64,000 nt of DNA from Flavobacterium sp. KS-LB2 (GCF_036895565.1 NZ_CP145904.1:1550001-1614000); one strand, 5' to 3'; counted from the first letter of the stretch, positions 1 to 10,525 are shown. Made by a program: numbers and translations. Notes: a model not told the origin generated them from the sequence alone.

Positions 1-759
1 ATAACGAGAAAAGATGTAAGCAAAAATAGCAACCAAAACTACAGTGATAACAATTAAGGTTTTCATTGCTTTATTCGCTGTTTCAAAAGTAGAATCACTT
101 TTTCCAGATGGTAGTTTTTTAGAAAAATGGAATAACGCTGCCGCCAATAAAAAGAGTCCACCTACAAATACATAAAGGATTCTCATTGAATCTAATGAAT
201 CTGGTTTTTGAGCAAATTCTTCAATATTTACACCTGCAATAACACCAAATAAGGCTATAGAAACAACTATTGGTCCTATTGTGGTTCCCAATGAATTAAT
301 ACCTCCTGCAAGATTCAATCTGCTTGAAGCTGAATGTGGTTCACCAAGAGACGCTGCAAAAGGTTGTGCTGATGTTTGTTGAAGTGAAAAACCAAGTGCA
401 ACAATAAATAATGCGCCTAGAATAAACAAATAACTTCCTTGTGTTACTGCAATTATCATGAGTACAGCTCCAAATGTGCTGACTAATAATCCGTAAATGA
501 TCCCTTTTTTGAATCCCCAACCGTTAAGAATATCTTTTTTGGCAATACTACTAAAAATAAAAAGCAATAAAGCTCCAATATAATAAGCACCATAAAAAGC
601 AAAATCGATTAGTTGACTTTGAAATTGGTCTAAGCCAAATTTAGCTTTGCAAAATGGAATAAATATTCCGTTTGAAGCTCCAATAAAACCCCAAAAGAAA
701 AATACGGTTATGAGCGTATAAAGTGCGGAATTGTTAGACTTTGTTTGTTCTGAATTCAT
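1..759 (-). CDS. nagP: FHS-family sugar MFS permease, probable GlcNAc transporter (partial, C-terminus off the window)
   Basis: The reading frame is open from an ATG at the right end to the window edge, giving 253 codons of a polytopic membrane protein. The N-terminus reads FFFWGFIGASNGIFIPF, and a later segment contains QPFAASLGEPHSASSRLNLA followed by NSLGTTIGP. These are hallmarks of the fucose/glucose/galactose (FHS) branch of the major facilitator superfamily, inner-membrane sugar:H+ symporters. Six to eight hydrophobic helices are visible. Specificity cannot be read from sequence alone. GlcNAc is inferred from the divergent nagB-type gene and secreted hexosaminidase close by, as in the nagP loci of other bacteria. 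It lies 192 bp downstream of the response regulator on the same strand and could be cotranscribed with it. Confidence 0.8.
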   Translation of the reverse strand, partial: MNSEQTKSNNSALYTLITVFFFWGFIGASNGIFIPFCKAKFGLDQFQSQLIDFAFYGAYYIGALLLFIFSSIAKKDILNGWGFKKGIIYGLLVSTFGAVLMIIAVTQGSYLFILGALFIVALGFSLQQTSAQPFAASLGEPHSASSRLNLAGGINSLGTTIGPIVVSIALFGVIAGVNIEEFAQKPDSLDSMRILYVFVGGLFLLAAALFHFSKKLPSGKSDSTFETANKAMKTLIVITVVLVAIFAYIFSRY

Positions 760-951
760 AATTTGAAATGGGTTAATGATTAAGTTAATAACTTTTATAA
801 CTGCAAGACCGTAAATATATTTGTTAAGTAAATTAAAAAAAAATTATTTAGAATAAATATTGTTAGAATTATAGAATAATCACTTTTTGTTAAAAAATGA
901 TGCTTTTTTTTCGAAATTTTTGCTTTTTCAAATAAAATATTGAAACCGAAT

Positions 952-1635
952 TTATTCTAAAATTTTATTTTTTACATCTTTACTATAGTTTCGTCCAATT
1001 GGCAACGTGTATGAAAGGATTTGTATTCGATTCCCTTCGATAGATTTTACTTTATCTATTGCTATAGTATAAGATTTATGAATTCGTATGAACCGGTCAG
1101 CGGGTAATTCTTCAGATAAAGAAGTTAATGATTTGTGCGTAATATATGTTTTGTCACGTATTATTACTTTTATATATTCTTTCATGCCTTCAATAAATAG
1201 AATCTCATCAATCATTATTTTGATCATTTTCTTATCAACTTTGATAAAAATATGTGATTCAATTTTAATATTGTTTTTTAAATTGAAATCGGCTTCGATT
1301 TTATGAATGCATTTGATAAATCTGGGGAAGGGTATTGGTTTTATTAAATAGTCTAAAACGTCTAAATCATAACTTTCGGCTGCAAATTCTCTAAAGGCGG
1401 TTGTGATAATAATTTTTGTTTTGTATTCTATCAATCGAATTAATTCAAAACCAGTCATCATTGGCATTTTAATATCCAAAAAAACAGCATCAATAGTGTT
1501 GTTGTTAATGAATGTAAGAGCGTCTAGTGCATTGTTGAATGTACCAGTAATTTCAAAGTTGGCAAAATTATTAATATAATTTTGTATTGTTTTTAAAGCT
1601 AATGGTTCGTTGTCAATCAAAACACATTTAATCAT
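952..1635 (-). CDS. LytTR-family response regulator
   Basis: 227 aa. The N-terminal receiver domain (about residues 1-120) has the acidic pair near the start (IDNEP), the phosphoacceptor Asp54 in FLDIKMP, the Thr in TTAF and the Lys in YLIKPI. The C-terminal LytTR DNA-binding domain (about 130-227) has FIKVDKKM, ILFIEGMKEYIKV and the terminal FIRIHKSYTIAI...GRNYS block typical of AlgR/LytR regulators. No partner histidine kinase is adjacent, so it is an orphan within this window. Its place between the sugar permease and the divergent nagB gene suggests, but does not prove, a role in controlling amino-sugar genes. No clear promoter was assigned. Confidence 0.9.
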   Translation of the reverse strand: MIKCVLIDNEPLALKTIQNYINNFANFEITGTFNNALDALTFINNNTIDAVFLDIKMPMMTGFELIRLIEYKTKIIITTAFREFAAESYDLDVLDYLIKPIPFPRFIKCIHKIEADFNLKNNIKIESHIFIKVDKKMIKIMIDEILFIEGMKEYIKVIIRDKTYITHKSLTSLSEELPADRFIRIHKSYTIAIDKVKSIEGNRIQILSYTLPIGRNYSKDVKNKILE

Positions 1636-2103
1636 TATTAAATAGCGGTATTTGTGATAATATAAAAATTCAACTTTACTACTCGTTCTTGAAAATTAAC
1701 TCGGATTATTTTTTATTGGTTGGTTCAATTTCCGTTTTGTTTAAAATCAAGTGAAAGTACAAAAATATTTAGTATTTCGGTACGCGGTAGGGATTGAACT
1801 GAAATTTTAAAACCTATCTTTATTTTAGATTGCTATTATTTACAGCATAATGATTAATAAGCTTGTATGTTTTTATAATTTTTAGGTAAAAAATATCAAA
1901 AATATATAGATCCCAAATGGACATTTGAACATTATAACTAGTATTGTTAAAAGCACATTATTGACAGAATTGTGTCGTTGGTTTAAAATAAACTACAGTT
2001 GATATAAATTATTTTTTTGCAAAAAGCGTTTTGGCTAATTTTATACATTACAAATGAAACAATTGTTTTTATAAAGTAAGTAAATCGAATTAATAAAATA
2101 AAA
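1636..2103. other. Intergenic region between divergent response regulator and nagB
   Basis: 468 bp of AT-rich sequence (the gap itself) with no convincing open frame, RNA fold or repeat. It must hold the promoters for the minus-strand regulator and the plus-strand nagB-hexosaminidase pair. A TAnnTTTG-like element on the minus strand occurs at 1760-1767, but such matches are common in AT-rich sequence and no -33 partner was found. Confidence 0.5.
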
Positions 2104-4041
2104 ATGAAAAGTACTATAGAAATTAAATCAGATATAAGCTATAAAAGTGCCGGTCAATTTGAAGAAACTAGATTTGAGAAAATTCACAACGAAATTTTTA
2201 AAAATTCAGTAGAAGCCTCGGTTATTGTCGCTCAGGAAATTGCACAATTAATTAGGTCTAAACAGTTTGAAAGTAAACCTTGTGTTTTAGGTTTAGCAAC
2301 AGGTTCTTCTCCAATAAAAGTATATGAAGAATTGGTTCGGATGCATCAAGAAGATGGGCTAAGTTTTAATAACGTAATCACTTTTAATTTGGATGAATAT
2401 TATCCAATGACAAAAGAGAACAATCAGAGTTATCATTACTTCATGCATGAACATCTTTTTAATCATATTGACATTAAACCCGAAAACATTAATATACCAG
2501 ATGGAACTGTAACTATTGATGAGCTATATCAATATTGTATTGATTATGAAATGAAAATAAAAAATGCAGGAGGGCTTGATTTTCAATTATTAGGAATTGG
2601 TCGTACCGGTCACGTTGGATTCAATGAACCGGGTTCACACATTAATTCAGGGACGCGTATAATTACTTTGGATCACATTACTAGAGTTGATGCTTCATCA
2701 GATTTTAACGGTATTGATAATGTGCCTAAAAGAGCTATTACTATGGGTGTTTCTACGATTCTGAGATCCAAAAGAATTGTATTAATGGCCTGGGGCCAAA
2801 ACAAAGCAGAAATTATAAAAAGAACCATCCAAGGAGATATCAGCGCTGAAGTTCCTGCTACTTTTTTACAAAATCATACGAATACAACCTTTGTTTTGGA
2901 TCAATCTGCTGCTTCAGAATTAACCCGATTTAAAACTCCATGGTTAGTTGGAGAATGTATTTGGACACAAGAATTAAAAAGTAAAGCTATTGTTTGGCTG
3001 TGCCAAAAAACAAACCAATCTATTTTAAAACTGACCGACAGGGATTACAATAACAACGGGATGTCTGATTTATTAGCTCTAGAAGGCTCTGCGTACGATT
3101 TAAATATTAATATGTTTAATGTGTTGCAGCATACCATAACTGGTTGGCCCGGAGGAAAACCTAATACAGATGATACTTACAGACCGGAGCGTGCTAATCC
3201 TGCTAAGAAAAGAGTAATCCTTTTTAGTCCGCATCCAGATGATGATGTAATTTCTATGGGAGGAACGTTTTCAAAATTGATAAAACAAGGTCATGATGTT
3301 CACGTTGTTTATCAAACGTCTGGAAATATAGCGGTTACAGATGATGAAGCTTTAAAATTTGCTGAAGTTTGTAATGATTTTGTAGGCCTTGGAGAAAGTA
3401 GTATTAATTTTGATACCGTTATCAATTTTTTAAATAATAAAAAAGAAAATCAAATAGATTCGCTGGAAGTTAGAAAATTAAAGGGACTTATTAGACGCCG
3501 TGAATCGTATGCTGCAACAAGATACATCGGATTGAAAGAGGAGAATATTCATTTTTTAGATATGCCTTTTTATGAAACGGGGCAGATAAAGAAAAATCCC
3601 ATAGGTAATGATGACATTACCATTGTTAAAAACATAATTGCAAAAATTAAGCCCCATCAAGTTTTTGCCGCAGGAGACCTTGCTGATCCTCATGGCACGC
3701 ATGAAGTTTGTCTGAACGCTATTTTTGCTGCAATGAAGCAACTGAAATCAGAGGTGTACATGAATGACTGTTGGCTGTGGTTATATCGAGGAGCTTGGCA
3801 TGAATGGGATATTCATGAAATAGATATGGCCGTTCCATTAAGTCCAGACGAAGTTTTACTAAAAAGACATGCTATTTTGTACCATCAATCCCAAAAAGAT
3901 AGGGTAATGTTTCAAGGAAACGACACCAGAGAATTTTGGGTAAGAGCAGAAGATAGAAATAAACATACAGCAAAGTTGTATGATAATTTAGGTTTAGCGG
4001 AGTACGAAGCTATCGAAGCTTTCAAGCGTTTCGACTATTAA
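2104..4041 (+). CDS. nagB: Glucosamine-6-phosphate deaminase fused to a LmbE/PIG-L-type deacetylase domain
   Basis: 645 aa in two domains. Residues about 20-290 are a NagB isomerase/deaminase (GlcN-6-P to Fru-6-P plus NH3): LGLATGSSP (phosphate loop), the catalytic-base segment NLDEYY at 95-100 and GIGRTGHVGFNEPG at 164-177. Residues about 368-640 are a LmbE/PIG-L-like zinc deacetylase domain with the HPDDD motif at 377-381 and DPHGTH at 528-533, so the metal ligands appear intact. Ordinary NagB is about 260-270 aa; the extra domain more than doubles it. No separate nagA is present here, so the second domain may supply the GlcNAc-6-P deacetylase step (inference). It is followed after 30 bp by the hexosaminidase gene, suggesting one transcript. 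Confidence 0.92.
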   Translation: MKSTIEIKSDISYKSAGQFEETRFEKIHNEIFKNSVEASVIVAQEIAQLIRSKQFESKPCVLGLATGSSPIKVYEELVRMHQEDGLSFNNVITFNLDEYYPMTKENNQSYHYFMHEHLFNHIDIKPENINIPDGTVTIDELYQYCIDYEMKIKNAGGLDFQLLGIGRTGHVGFNEPGSHINSGTRIITLDHITRVDASSDFNGIDNVPKRAITMGVSTILRSKRIVLMAWGQNKAEIIKRTIQGDISAEVPATFLQNHTNTTFVLDQSAASELTRFKTPWLVGECIWTQELKSKAIVWLCQKTNQSILKLTDRDYNNNGMSDLLALEGSAYDLNINMFNVLQHTITGWPGGKPNTDDTYRPERANPAKKRVILFSPHPDDDVISMGGTFSKLIKQGHDVHVVYQTSGNIAVTDDEALKFAEVCNDFVGLGESSINFDTVINFLNNKKENQIDSLEVRKLKGLIRRRESYAATRYIGLKEENIHFLDMPFYETGQIKKNPIGNDDITIVKNIIAKIKPHQVFAAGDLADPHGTHEVCLNAIFAAMKQLKSEVYMNDCWLWLYRGAWHEWDIHEIDMAVPLSPDEVLLKRHAILYHQSQKDRVMFQGNDTREFWVRAEDRNKHTAKLYDNLGLAEYEAIEAFKRFDY

Positions 4042-4071
4042 AAATCACTTTTTAAATAAGTATAAAAAAAT

Positions 4072-6114
4072 ATGAAATACATTTTAATTCTATTATTCAC
4101 TGGTATAATTGCAAATGCTCAAATGCAAACTACGCAATTAGATTTGATGCCATGGCCACAAAATATTAATTTGACCGAAGGCACTTTTGTTTTAACTAAA
4201 AATTTCAAAGTAAATATTACCGGAAATCCAAATCCTAGAATTTTTATAGGCGCAACCAATTTTATAAGACGTTTGGATGGTAGAACTGGATTATTTTTAG
4301 AGCAAGACTTTATTACTCAAATTAACAAAAGTCCAGATGCCGAGTTACAAATCAACTGTGTTCGTAATGGAAAAATAGAAATCAATGAGGACGAAAGTTA
4401 CCAGTTAACAATTACCTCGAATAAAATTAGTATTAATGCCACCAATGATCTAGGGGCTTTACATGGCTTAGAAACGTTATTACAGTTGATACAAAATAAC
4501 AGTACTTCGTATTACTTTCCGGCTGTTGAAATATCAGATTCGCCTCGTTTTACATGGAGAGGCTTGATGATTGATGCGGCACGGCATTTTCAGCCGGTTG
4601 ATGTTATCAAAAGAAACCTTGATGCTATGGCTTCTATGAAAATGAATGTTTTTCATTGGCATTTAGCTGATGATCAAGGATGGAGAATTCAATTGAAAAA
4701 TCATCCAAAATTAACAGAAATAGCCTCTGATGGAAATTTTTATACCCAAGAAGAAATCAAAAGCATAGTAAAATATGCGGATGAAAGAGGAATTTTGGTT
4801 ATTCCCGAAATAGATGTTCCTGGACATGCTTCGGCATTGTTGACTGCCTATCCAGAAATAGGTAGTAAAGTAGTTGAGGGGAAAATGACTTATGAAGTGC
4901 AAAGGAATTCGGGGATTTTTAATGCGACCTTAGACCCTACCAATCCTAAAACCTATGAAATATTAAGTTCTATTTTTGATGGAGTATGTCCTTTATTTCC
5001 AAGTAATTACTTCCATATCGGCGGTGATGAGAACAATGGAAAAGAATGGAACGCAAATCCTGCTATTCAAAAATTTAAACAGGATAATAATTTGGTAAAC
5101 AACCATGATTTACAAACCTACTTTAACATGAAGCTGATTCCAATGCTCAAAAAGCACAACAAAAAATTGATGGGTTGGGAAGAAATTATGACCGAAAATA
5201 TGTCTAAAGATGCCATAATTCATGCTTGGCGAGGAACTAATGAAGGGCAAGAAGCCGGCGGAGCGTTGATTAAAGCAGCAAAAAGTGGATACAATACCGT
5301 TTTGTCCAATGGGTATTATATTGATTTAATGCTGGGAATAGAAAGTCATTATTTGAATGATCCTTTACCTAAAAAAATCATTCTTAGCCCGGAAGAAAAA
5401 GCACGAGTTTTAGGGGGTGAAGCTGCAATGTGGAGTGAACTCGTAACACCATTAAATATTGATTCTAGAATTTGGCCTAGAACTGCCGCAATAGCTGAGC
5501 GATTATGGTCTAATGAAGAGTTGAAGGATATGAAAAGCTTGCGCAAAAGATTGAAAACGATTTCATTTCGATTAGAAGAACTAGGAATTACGCACATCAG
5601 AAATAAAGATGTGATTTTGAGAAACATAAGTAACAATCAAGATACTCGAGTATTAAATGATTTTTCAAACCTTTGTGAACCTCTAAAAAATTACAAACGC
5701 AATGGTGGCGGAAAGAAATACCGCATGCATTCTCCTTTAACTTTATTTGCTGATGCTTGTAATGCAGATGCTTCTGAAGCGTATGATTTTGAGATAGCGG
5801 TAAATAATTATTTAGAAAACAAAAGCTTAGAAAACCAAAAGATAGTTAGCAATTTTTATAGAAAATGGATTGCCATGGATGCAGATTTAATTAGTTTAAG
5901 CACTAACGCTCCTTTAATTCAACCACTTTTACCTTTGTCTAAAAGTTTGAGTGATGTATCGAAGCAGCTTTTGCTTATAATGGATAAAAATGAGAAAGTA
6001 AATCCCAAATTAATGGCGGATTTATTAGAAAAATGTAATGCTAGAAGCTCCGCTGATGTTGAATTAGCCGTTTTAGTTAGTTTGAAAAAATTAATAGAGA
6101 AAACAAAAATATAG
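4072..6114 (+). CDS. Secreted beta-N-acetylhexosaminidase, GH20
   Basis: 680 aa with a signal peptide (MKYILILLFTGIIANAQ). An N-terminal GH20b-like domain (about 20-150) precedes the catalytic TIM barrel. The family signature FHIGGDE gives the catalytic Asp319-Glu320 pair, and FTWRGLMIDAARHF plus WHLADDQGW are characteristic GH20 barrel segments. A helical C-terminal part (about 540-680) follows. It releases terminal GlcNAc/GalNAc from chitooligosaccharides or glycans in the periplasm or outside the cell, feeding the adjacent permease and NagB fusion. It lacks a T9SS C-terminal domain and ends in the cytoplasm-like LIEKTKI. A terminator follows. Confidence 0.93.
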   Translation: MKYILILLFTGIIANAQMQTTQLDLMPWPQNINLTEGTFVLTKNFKVNITGNPNPRIFIGATNFIRRLDGRTGLFLEQDFITQINKSPDAELQINCVRNGKIEINEDESYQLTITSNKISINATNDLGALHGLETLLQLIQNNSTSYYFPAVEISDSPRFTWRGLMIDAARHFQPVDVIKRNLDAMASMKMNVFHWHLADDQGWRIQLKNHPKLTEIASDGNFYTQEEIKSIVKYADERGILVIPEIDVPGHASALLTAYPEIGSKVVEGKMTYEVQRNSGIFNATLDPTNPKTYEILSSIFDGVCPLFPSNYFHIGGDENNGKEWNANPAIQKFKQDNNLVNNHDLQTYFNMKLIPMLKKHNKKLMGWEEIMTENMSKDAIIHAWRGTNEGQEAGGALIKAAKSGYNTVLSNGYYIDLMLGIESHYLNDPLPKKIILSPEEKARVLGGEAAMWSELVTPLNIDSRIWPRTAAIAERLWSNEELKDMKSLRKRLKTISFRLEELGITHIRNKDVILRNISNNQDTRVLNDFSNLCEPLKNYKRNGGGKKYRMHSPLTLFADACNADASEAYDFEIAVNNYLENKSLENQKIVSNFYRKWIAMDADLISLSTNAPLIQPLLPLSKSLSDVSKQLLLIMDKNEKVNPKLMADLLEKCNARSSADVELAVLVSLKKLIEKTKI

Positions 6115-6140
6115 TATTCGTTTTTTGAATTGAGCTATCT

Positions 6141-6172
6141 AAAATCCTGACAATTTGTGTCAGGATTTTTTA
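6141..6172 (+). terminator. Intrinsic terminator after GH20 gene
   Basis: Stem AAATCCTGACA / TGTCAGGATTT with a 5-nt loop, followed by a T-rich run. It closes the nagB-hexosaminidase transcript. Confidence 0.85.
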
Positions 6173-6252
6173 TGGAATTAGGGCTTTAATCAATAAATTA
6201 AAACCATTGAAAACGGATTTTTTGGGAATTCAGTAAATCGGTATTTTTTTTG

Positions 6253-6260
6253 TATTTTTG
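6253..6260 (+). promoter_or_regulatory. Bacteroidetes -7 element upstream of ABC-F gene
   Basis: TATTTTTG matches TAnnTTTG and lies 25 bp upstream of the start codon. No well-spaced -33 TTTG was found. Confidence 0.5.
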
Positions 6261-6279
6261 CAAAAATTTTATAAAATAA

Positions 6280-7905
<1,626 letters not shown>

Positions 7906-7931
7906 AAAACTAATTTTAGCTATAAAGAATC

Positions 7932-7959
7932 AAAAACTCTCGCAATTGCGAGAGTTTTT
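7932..7959 (+). terminator. Intrinsic terminator after ABC-F gene
   Basis: Perfect stem AAAAACTCTCGCA / TGCGAGAGTTTTT ending in a T run, directly after the stop codon region. Confidence 0.85.
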
Positions 7960-8003
7960 GATTTAATTAAGTTTCTAAAGAGCACCAAACGAGAATTAAT
8001 TTT

Positions 8004-8180
8004 CTACTTACTTCTTCCAAAAATTTTACTGATAATAAAAATAAGAATGGCTAGCATTGCAATCACAATAAAAATACCAACGCCAACTCCTGCCTTGAAT
8101 ATACCCTCTATAATCGAACAACTTGTAAACGATAGTAATACTACTAAAAGCATTAACAATCTAGTTAGTTTTTTTTGCAT
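8004..8180 (-). CDS. Small predicted lipoprotein with one membrane helix (58 aa)
   Basis: An ATG opens a 58-codon frame ending in TAG. The product starts with a lipoprotein signal (MQKKLTRLLMLLVVLLSFTS followed by C21, lipobox SFTSC), then a short SIIEGIFKAGVGVG segment and a second hydrophobic stretch of about 20 residues (IFIVIAMLAILIFIISK) ending in basic GRSK. I recall small proteins of this pattern in other Flavobacteriaceae, sometimes mislabelled as lipid enzymes; no catalytic motif is present. Function unknown. It occupies the gap between the ABC-F terminator and pyrR and reads opposite to both. Confidence 0.65.
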   Translation of the reverse strand: MQKKLTRLLMLLVVLLSFTSCSIIEGIFKAGVGVGIFIVIAMLAILIFIISKIFGRSK

Positions 8181-8349
8181 GATTTTTTTCTTTAATTAGA
8201 AATATAAAATTAATAAATCAAGATGCTCATTTGTTACATAATTTTTAGTTATTGTTTTAAAATTGACGACCCAATATTTTTAATTTTTTTTAAATATTGA
8301 GATTAGTATTTTCTCTATTTTTATTTATAAAATGATACATTTGAATTCG

Positions 8350-8357
8350 TATATTTG
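8350..8357 (+). promoter_or_regulatory. -7 promoter element for pyrR
   Basis: TATATTTG is an exact TAnnTTTG match 25 bp upstream of the pyrR ATG. It contains the upstream in-frame TTG, so that codon is promoter rather than a start. The implied untranslated leader is only about 15-20 nt. Confidence 0.6.
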
Positions 8358-8381
8358 CAAAACCAAACAACACACTTTACA

Positions 8382-8921
8382 ATGAGTCAAAAAGTATTAC
8401 TTACTGCAAAAGAAGTTACTATTATCTTACATCGTTTGGCTTGTCAATTAATTGAAAAACACTTAGATTTTTCAGACACTATTTTAGTAGGGATTCAACC
8501 AAGAGGCGTTTTTTTAGCAGAACGTTTGAAAGAAATATTAGAAAAAGAATATCAAACACCTCAAATTCAATTAGGTTATTTGGATATCACCTTTTTCAGA
8601 GATGATTTTCGAAGAACCGATAAGCCCTTAGAAGCAAATAAAACCAAGATTAATTTTATCGTTGAAAATAAAAAAGTCATTTTCATTGATGATGTTTTAT
8701 TTACAGGAAGAAGTATTCGTTCGGCCTTGACAGCCATTCAATCTTTTGGTAGACCATCAGAAATTGAACTTCTGGTTTTGATTGACAGACGCTTTAGCCG
8801 TAATTTACCTATTCAGCCGGATTATAGAGGCAGACAAGTAGATGCGATAAATAACGAAAAAGTAAAAGTGAGTTGGGCAGAGAATGAAGGTGAAGATGGT
8901 GTCTATTTAATTACAAGTTAG
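8382..8921 (+). CDS. pyrR: PyrR-type uracil phosphoribosyltransferase / pyrimidine regulator
   Basis: 179 aa. Type I phosphoribosyltransferase fold with the PRPP loop VIFIDDVLFTGRSIRSA, the PRG motif (GIQPRGVFLAERL) and LIDRRFSRNLPI near the C-terminus, matching PyrR. It catalyses uracil + PRPP to UMP and, in Gram-positives, binds pyr mRNA. The ATG start is preferred over an in-frame TTG nine codons upstream because that TTG lies inside the -7 promoter element. The leader is too short for a classical PyrR-controlled antiterminator, so RNA attenuation at this operon is doubtful. pyrB follows 52 bp downstream. Confidence 0.9.
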   Translation: MSQKVLLTAKEVTIILHRLACQLIEKHLDFSDTILVGIQPRGVFLAERLKEILEKEYQTPQIQLGYLDITFFRDDFRRTDKPLEANKTKINFIVENKKVIFIDDVLFTGRSIRSALTAIQSFGRPSEIELLVLIDRRFSRNLPIQPDYRGRQVDAINNEKVKVSWAENEGEDGVYLITS

Positions 8922-8973
8922 AACTGATTGATTTAAAAGGCTAACTATTAAAAACTAATAATCGTAAAAAGAA

Positions 8974-9900
8974 ATGAAAGAATTAAGCGTAAATCATTTA
9001 TTAGGAATAAAATACATCAATAAGAATGATATTGACTTAATTTTTGAAACTGCCGATCATTTTAAAGAAGTTATCAATAGACCAATTAAGAAAGTACCTT
9101 CCTTACGAGATATTACCATTGCCAATATTTTCTTCGAAAATAGTACTAGAACAAAACTCTCTTTTGAGTTAGCACAAAAACGCTTATCTGCCGATGTTAT
9201 TAGTTTTTCGGCAGCACAATCTTCAGTTAAAAAAGGAGAAACTCTTATTGATACCGTAAATAATATACTTTCGATGAAAGTAGATATGGTAGTTATGCGA
9301 CATGCAAATCCTGGCGCAGCTTATTTCCTATCTAAAAACGTAAAAGCCAGCATCGTGAACGCAGGTGATGGCGCCCACGAGCATCCTACACAAGCTTTAT
9401 TAGACAGTTATTCGATTAGAGAGAAACTAGGAGAAGTAGCCGGTAAAAAAGTAGTTATTGTAGGCGATGTTTTGCACTCCAGAGTGGCCTTATCAAATAT
9501 ATATGCGTTGCAAATGCAAGGAGCTGAAGTAAAAGTTTGCGGACCAAAAACGTTAATTCCAAGATACATTGAATCGCTTGGTGTTACAGTAGAGCCTAAC
9601 TTGATAAAAGCGCTTGAGTGGTGCGATGTGGCAAATATGTTACGCGTGCAAAACGAAAGAATGGATGTGAATTATTTTCCATCTACAAGAGAATACGCTC
9701 AACAATATGGAGTTGATAAAACGATTTTGGATTCTCTAAATAAAGAAATCATAATTATGCATCCGGGACCAATTAATCGTGGTGTCGAAATTACCAGTGA
9801 GGTGGCTGATTCACAACAATCTGTGATTTTAAACCAAGTCGAAAATGGTGTTGCAATTAGAATGGCCGTAATTTATCTTTTGGCATCAAAAATTCAGTAA
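8974..9900 (+). CDS. pyrB: Aspartate carbamoyltransferase catalytic subunit
   Basis: 308 aa, the normal length. Carbamoyl-phosphate binding motif FENSTRTKLSFE, then the HANPGAA segment, GDGAHEHPTQALLD and the aspartate-domain HPGPINRGVEI near the C-terminus are all intact. It makes N-carbamoyl-L-aspartate, the first committed step of pyrimidine synthesis, in the cytoplasm. No pyrI regulatory subunit is next to it. It is probably cotranscribed with pyrR. Confidence 0.96.
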   Translation: MKELSVNHLLGIKYINKNDIDLIFETADHFKEVINRPIKKVPSLRDITIANIFFENSTRTKLSFELAQKRLSADVISFSAAQSSVKKGETLIDTVNNILSMKVDMVVMRHANPGAAYFLSKNVKASIVNAGDGAHEHPTQALLDSYSIREKLGEVAGKKVVIVGDVLHSRVALSNIYALQMQGAEVKVCGPKTLIPRYIESLGVTVEPNLIKALEWCDVANMLRVQNERMDVNYFPSTREYAQQYGVDKTILDSLNKEIIIMHPGPINRGVEITSEVADSQQSVILNQVENGVAIRMAVIYLLASKIQ

Positions 9901-9970
9901 TTTAATATAAAACTTTGTAAATTAGCTGTTTATAAATTCTCTACCTAGAGTAGACTTAGAAATTAAAAAG

Positions 9971-10303
9971 ATGAAAGTAGATCAAAAAGGACACACAATT
10001 AGCATTAGAGATACACAAGGTGATTTTACCTCTTTTTTAATGAAGGTTACCCATCAATATAAAACATTTGAAAAGCATAATTTAATAATAGATCTTTTGT
10101 TGTATAAAGATTTACCAGCGGATAATATGAAATTATTTATGCCTTTATCAAAAGTTCATAAAAAAGCTAAAAAATCATTTGTTATAGTTACTTCTGATTT
10201 TGATTATAATGCGGTTCCTGAAAAATTAACCGTTGTTCCTTCTTTATTAGAAGCACATGATATTATTGAAATGGAAGAGATTGAAAGAGATTTAGGCTTT
10301 TAA
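9971..10303 (+). CDS. Small conserved cytoplasmic protein, possibly STAS-like
   Basis: 110 aa, no signal peptide or membrane segment. Alternating beta/alpha pattern (HTISIRD, NLIIDLLLYKDL, KKSFVIVTSDFDY, LTVVPSLLEAHDIIEMEEIERDLGF) resembles the STAS/SpoIIAA fold, but I do not recognise a specific family motif. It sits 70 bp after pyrB and, with a small membrane protein, just upstream of RNase Z. Proteins in this position are sometimes named after the neighbouring RNase Z; no metal-binding residues of that enzyme are present. Function unknown. Confidence 0.7.
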   Translation: MKVDQKGHTISIRDTQGDFTSFLMKVTHQYKTFEKHNLIIDLLLYKDLPADNMKLFMPLSKVHKKAKKSFVIVTSDFDYNAVPEKLTVVPSLLEAHDIIEMEEIERDLGF

Positions 10304-10312
10304 AAATAGTAA

Positions 10313-10525
10313 ATGGATTTTTATAACAACAAAAAAAGAGTACATATTTTTAGAATTATTTTATTAGTATGCTTTGTAATTTTACTGTTTGTTAATCTAT
10401 ATAATGTATTCATCAATGCGTATTCAGGTAGCTATTGGGGAATAGTAGCCAATTTATTATTAGCGATTTCTATGGCGCTGCAAATTAGAAAATACAACAA
10501 GGAAAAGAATATTGATAGTTTATAG
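10313..10525 (+). CDS. Small membrane protein, two predicted helices
   Basis: 70 aa. A basic N-terminus (MDFYNNKKRVHIFR) is followed by two hydrophobic stretches (IILLVCFVILLFVNLY and WGIVANLLLAISMALQI) and a charged tail. It starts 9 bp after the preceding gene, so it is likely in the same transcript. No family recognised; function unknown. Confidence 0.65.
   Translation: MDFYNNKKRVHIFRIILLVCFVILLFVNLYNVFINAYSGSYWGIVANLLLAISMALQIRKYNKEKNIDSL

Noticed and set aside
1679..1687. TACTCGTT upstream of the response regulator, sharing eight bases with the adhesin element
   Set aside because: The match is short and the flanks differ; expected by chance in AT-rich DNA.
1775..1810. GGGATTGAACT, reminiscent of a tRNA T-arm read in reverse
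   Set aside because: It lacks the conserved Cs and no acceptor, D or anticodon stems can be built around it.
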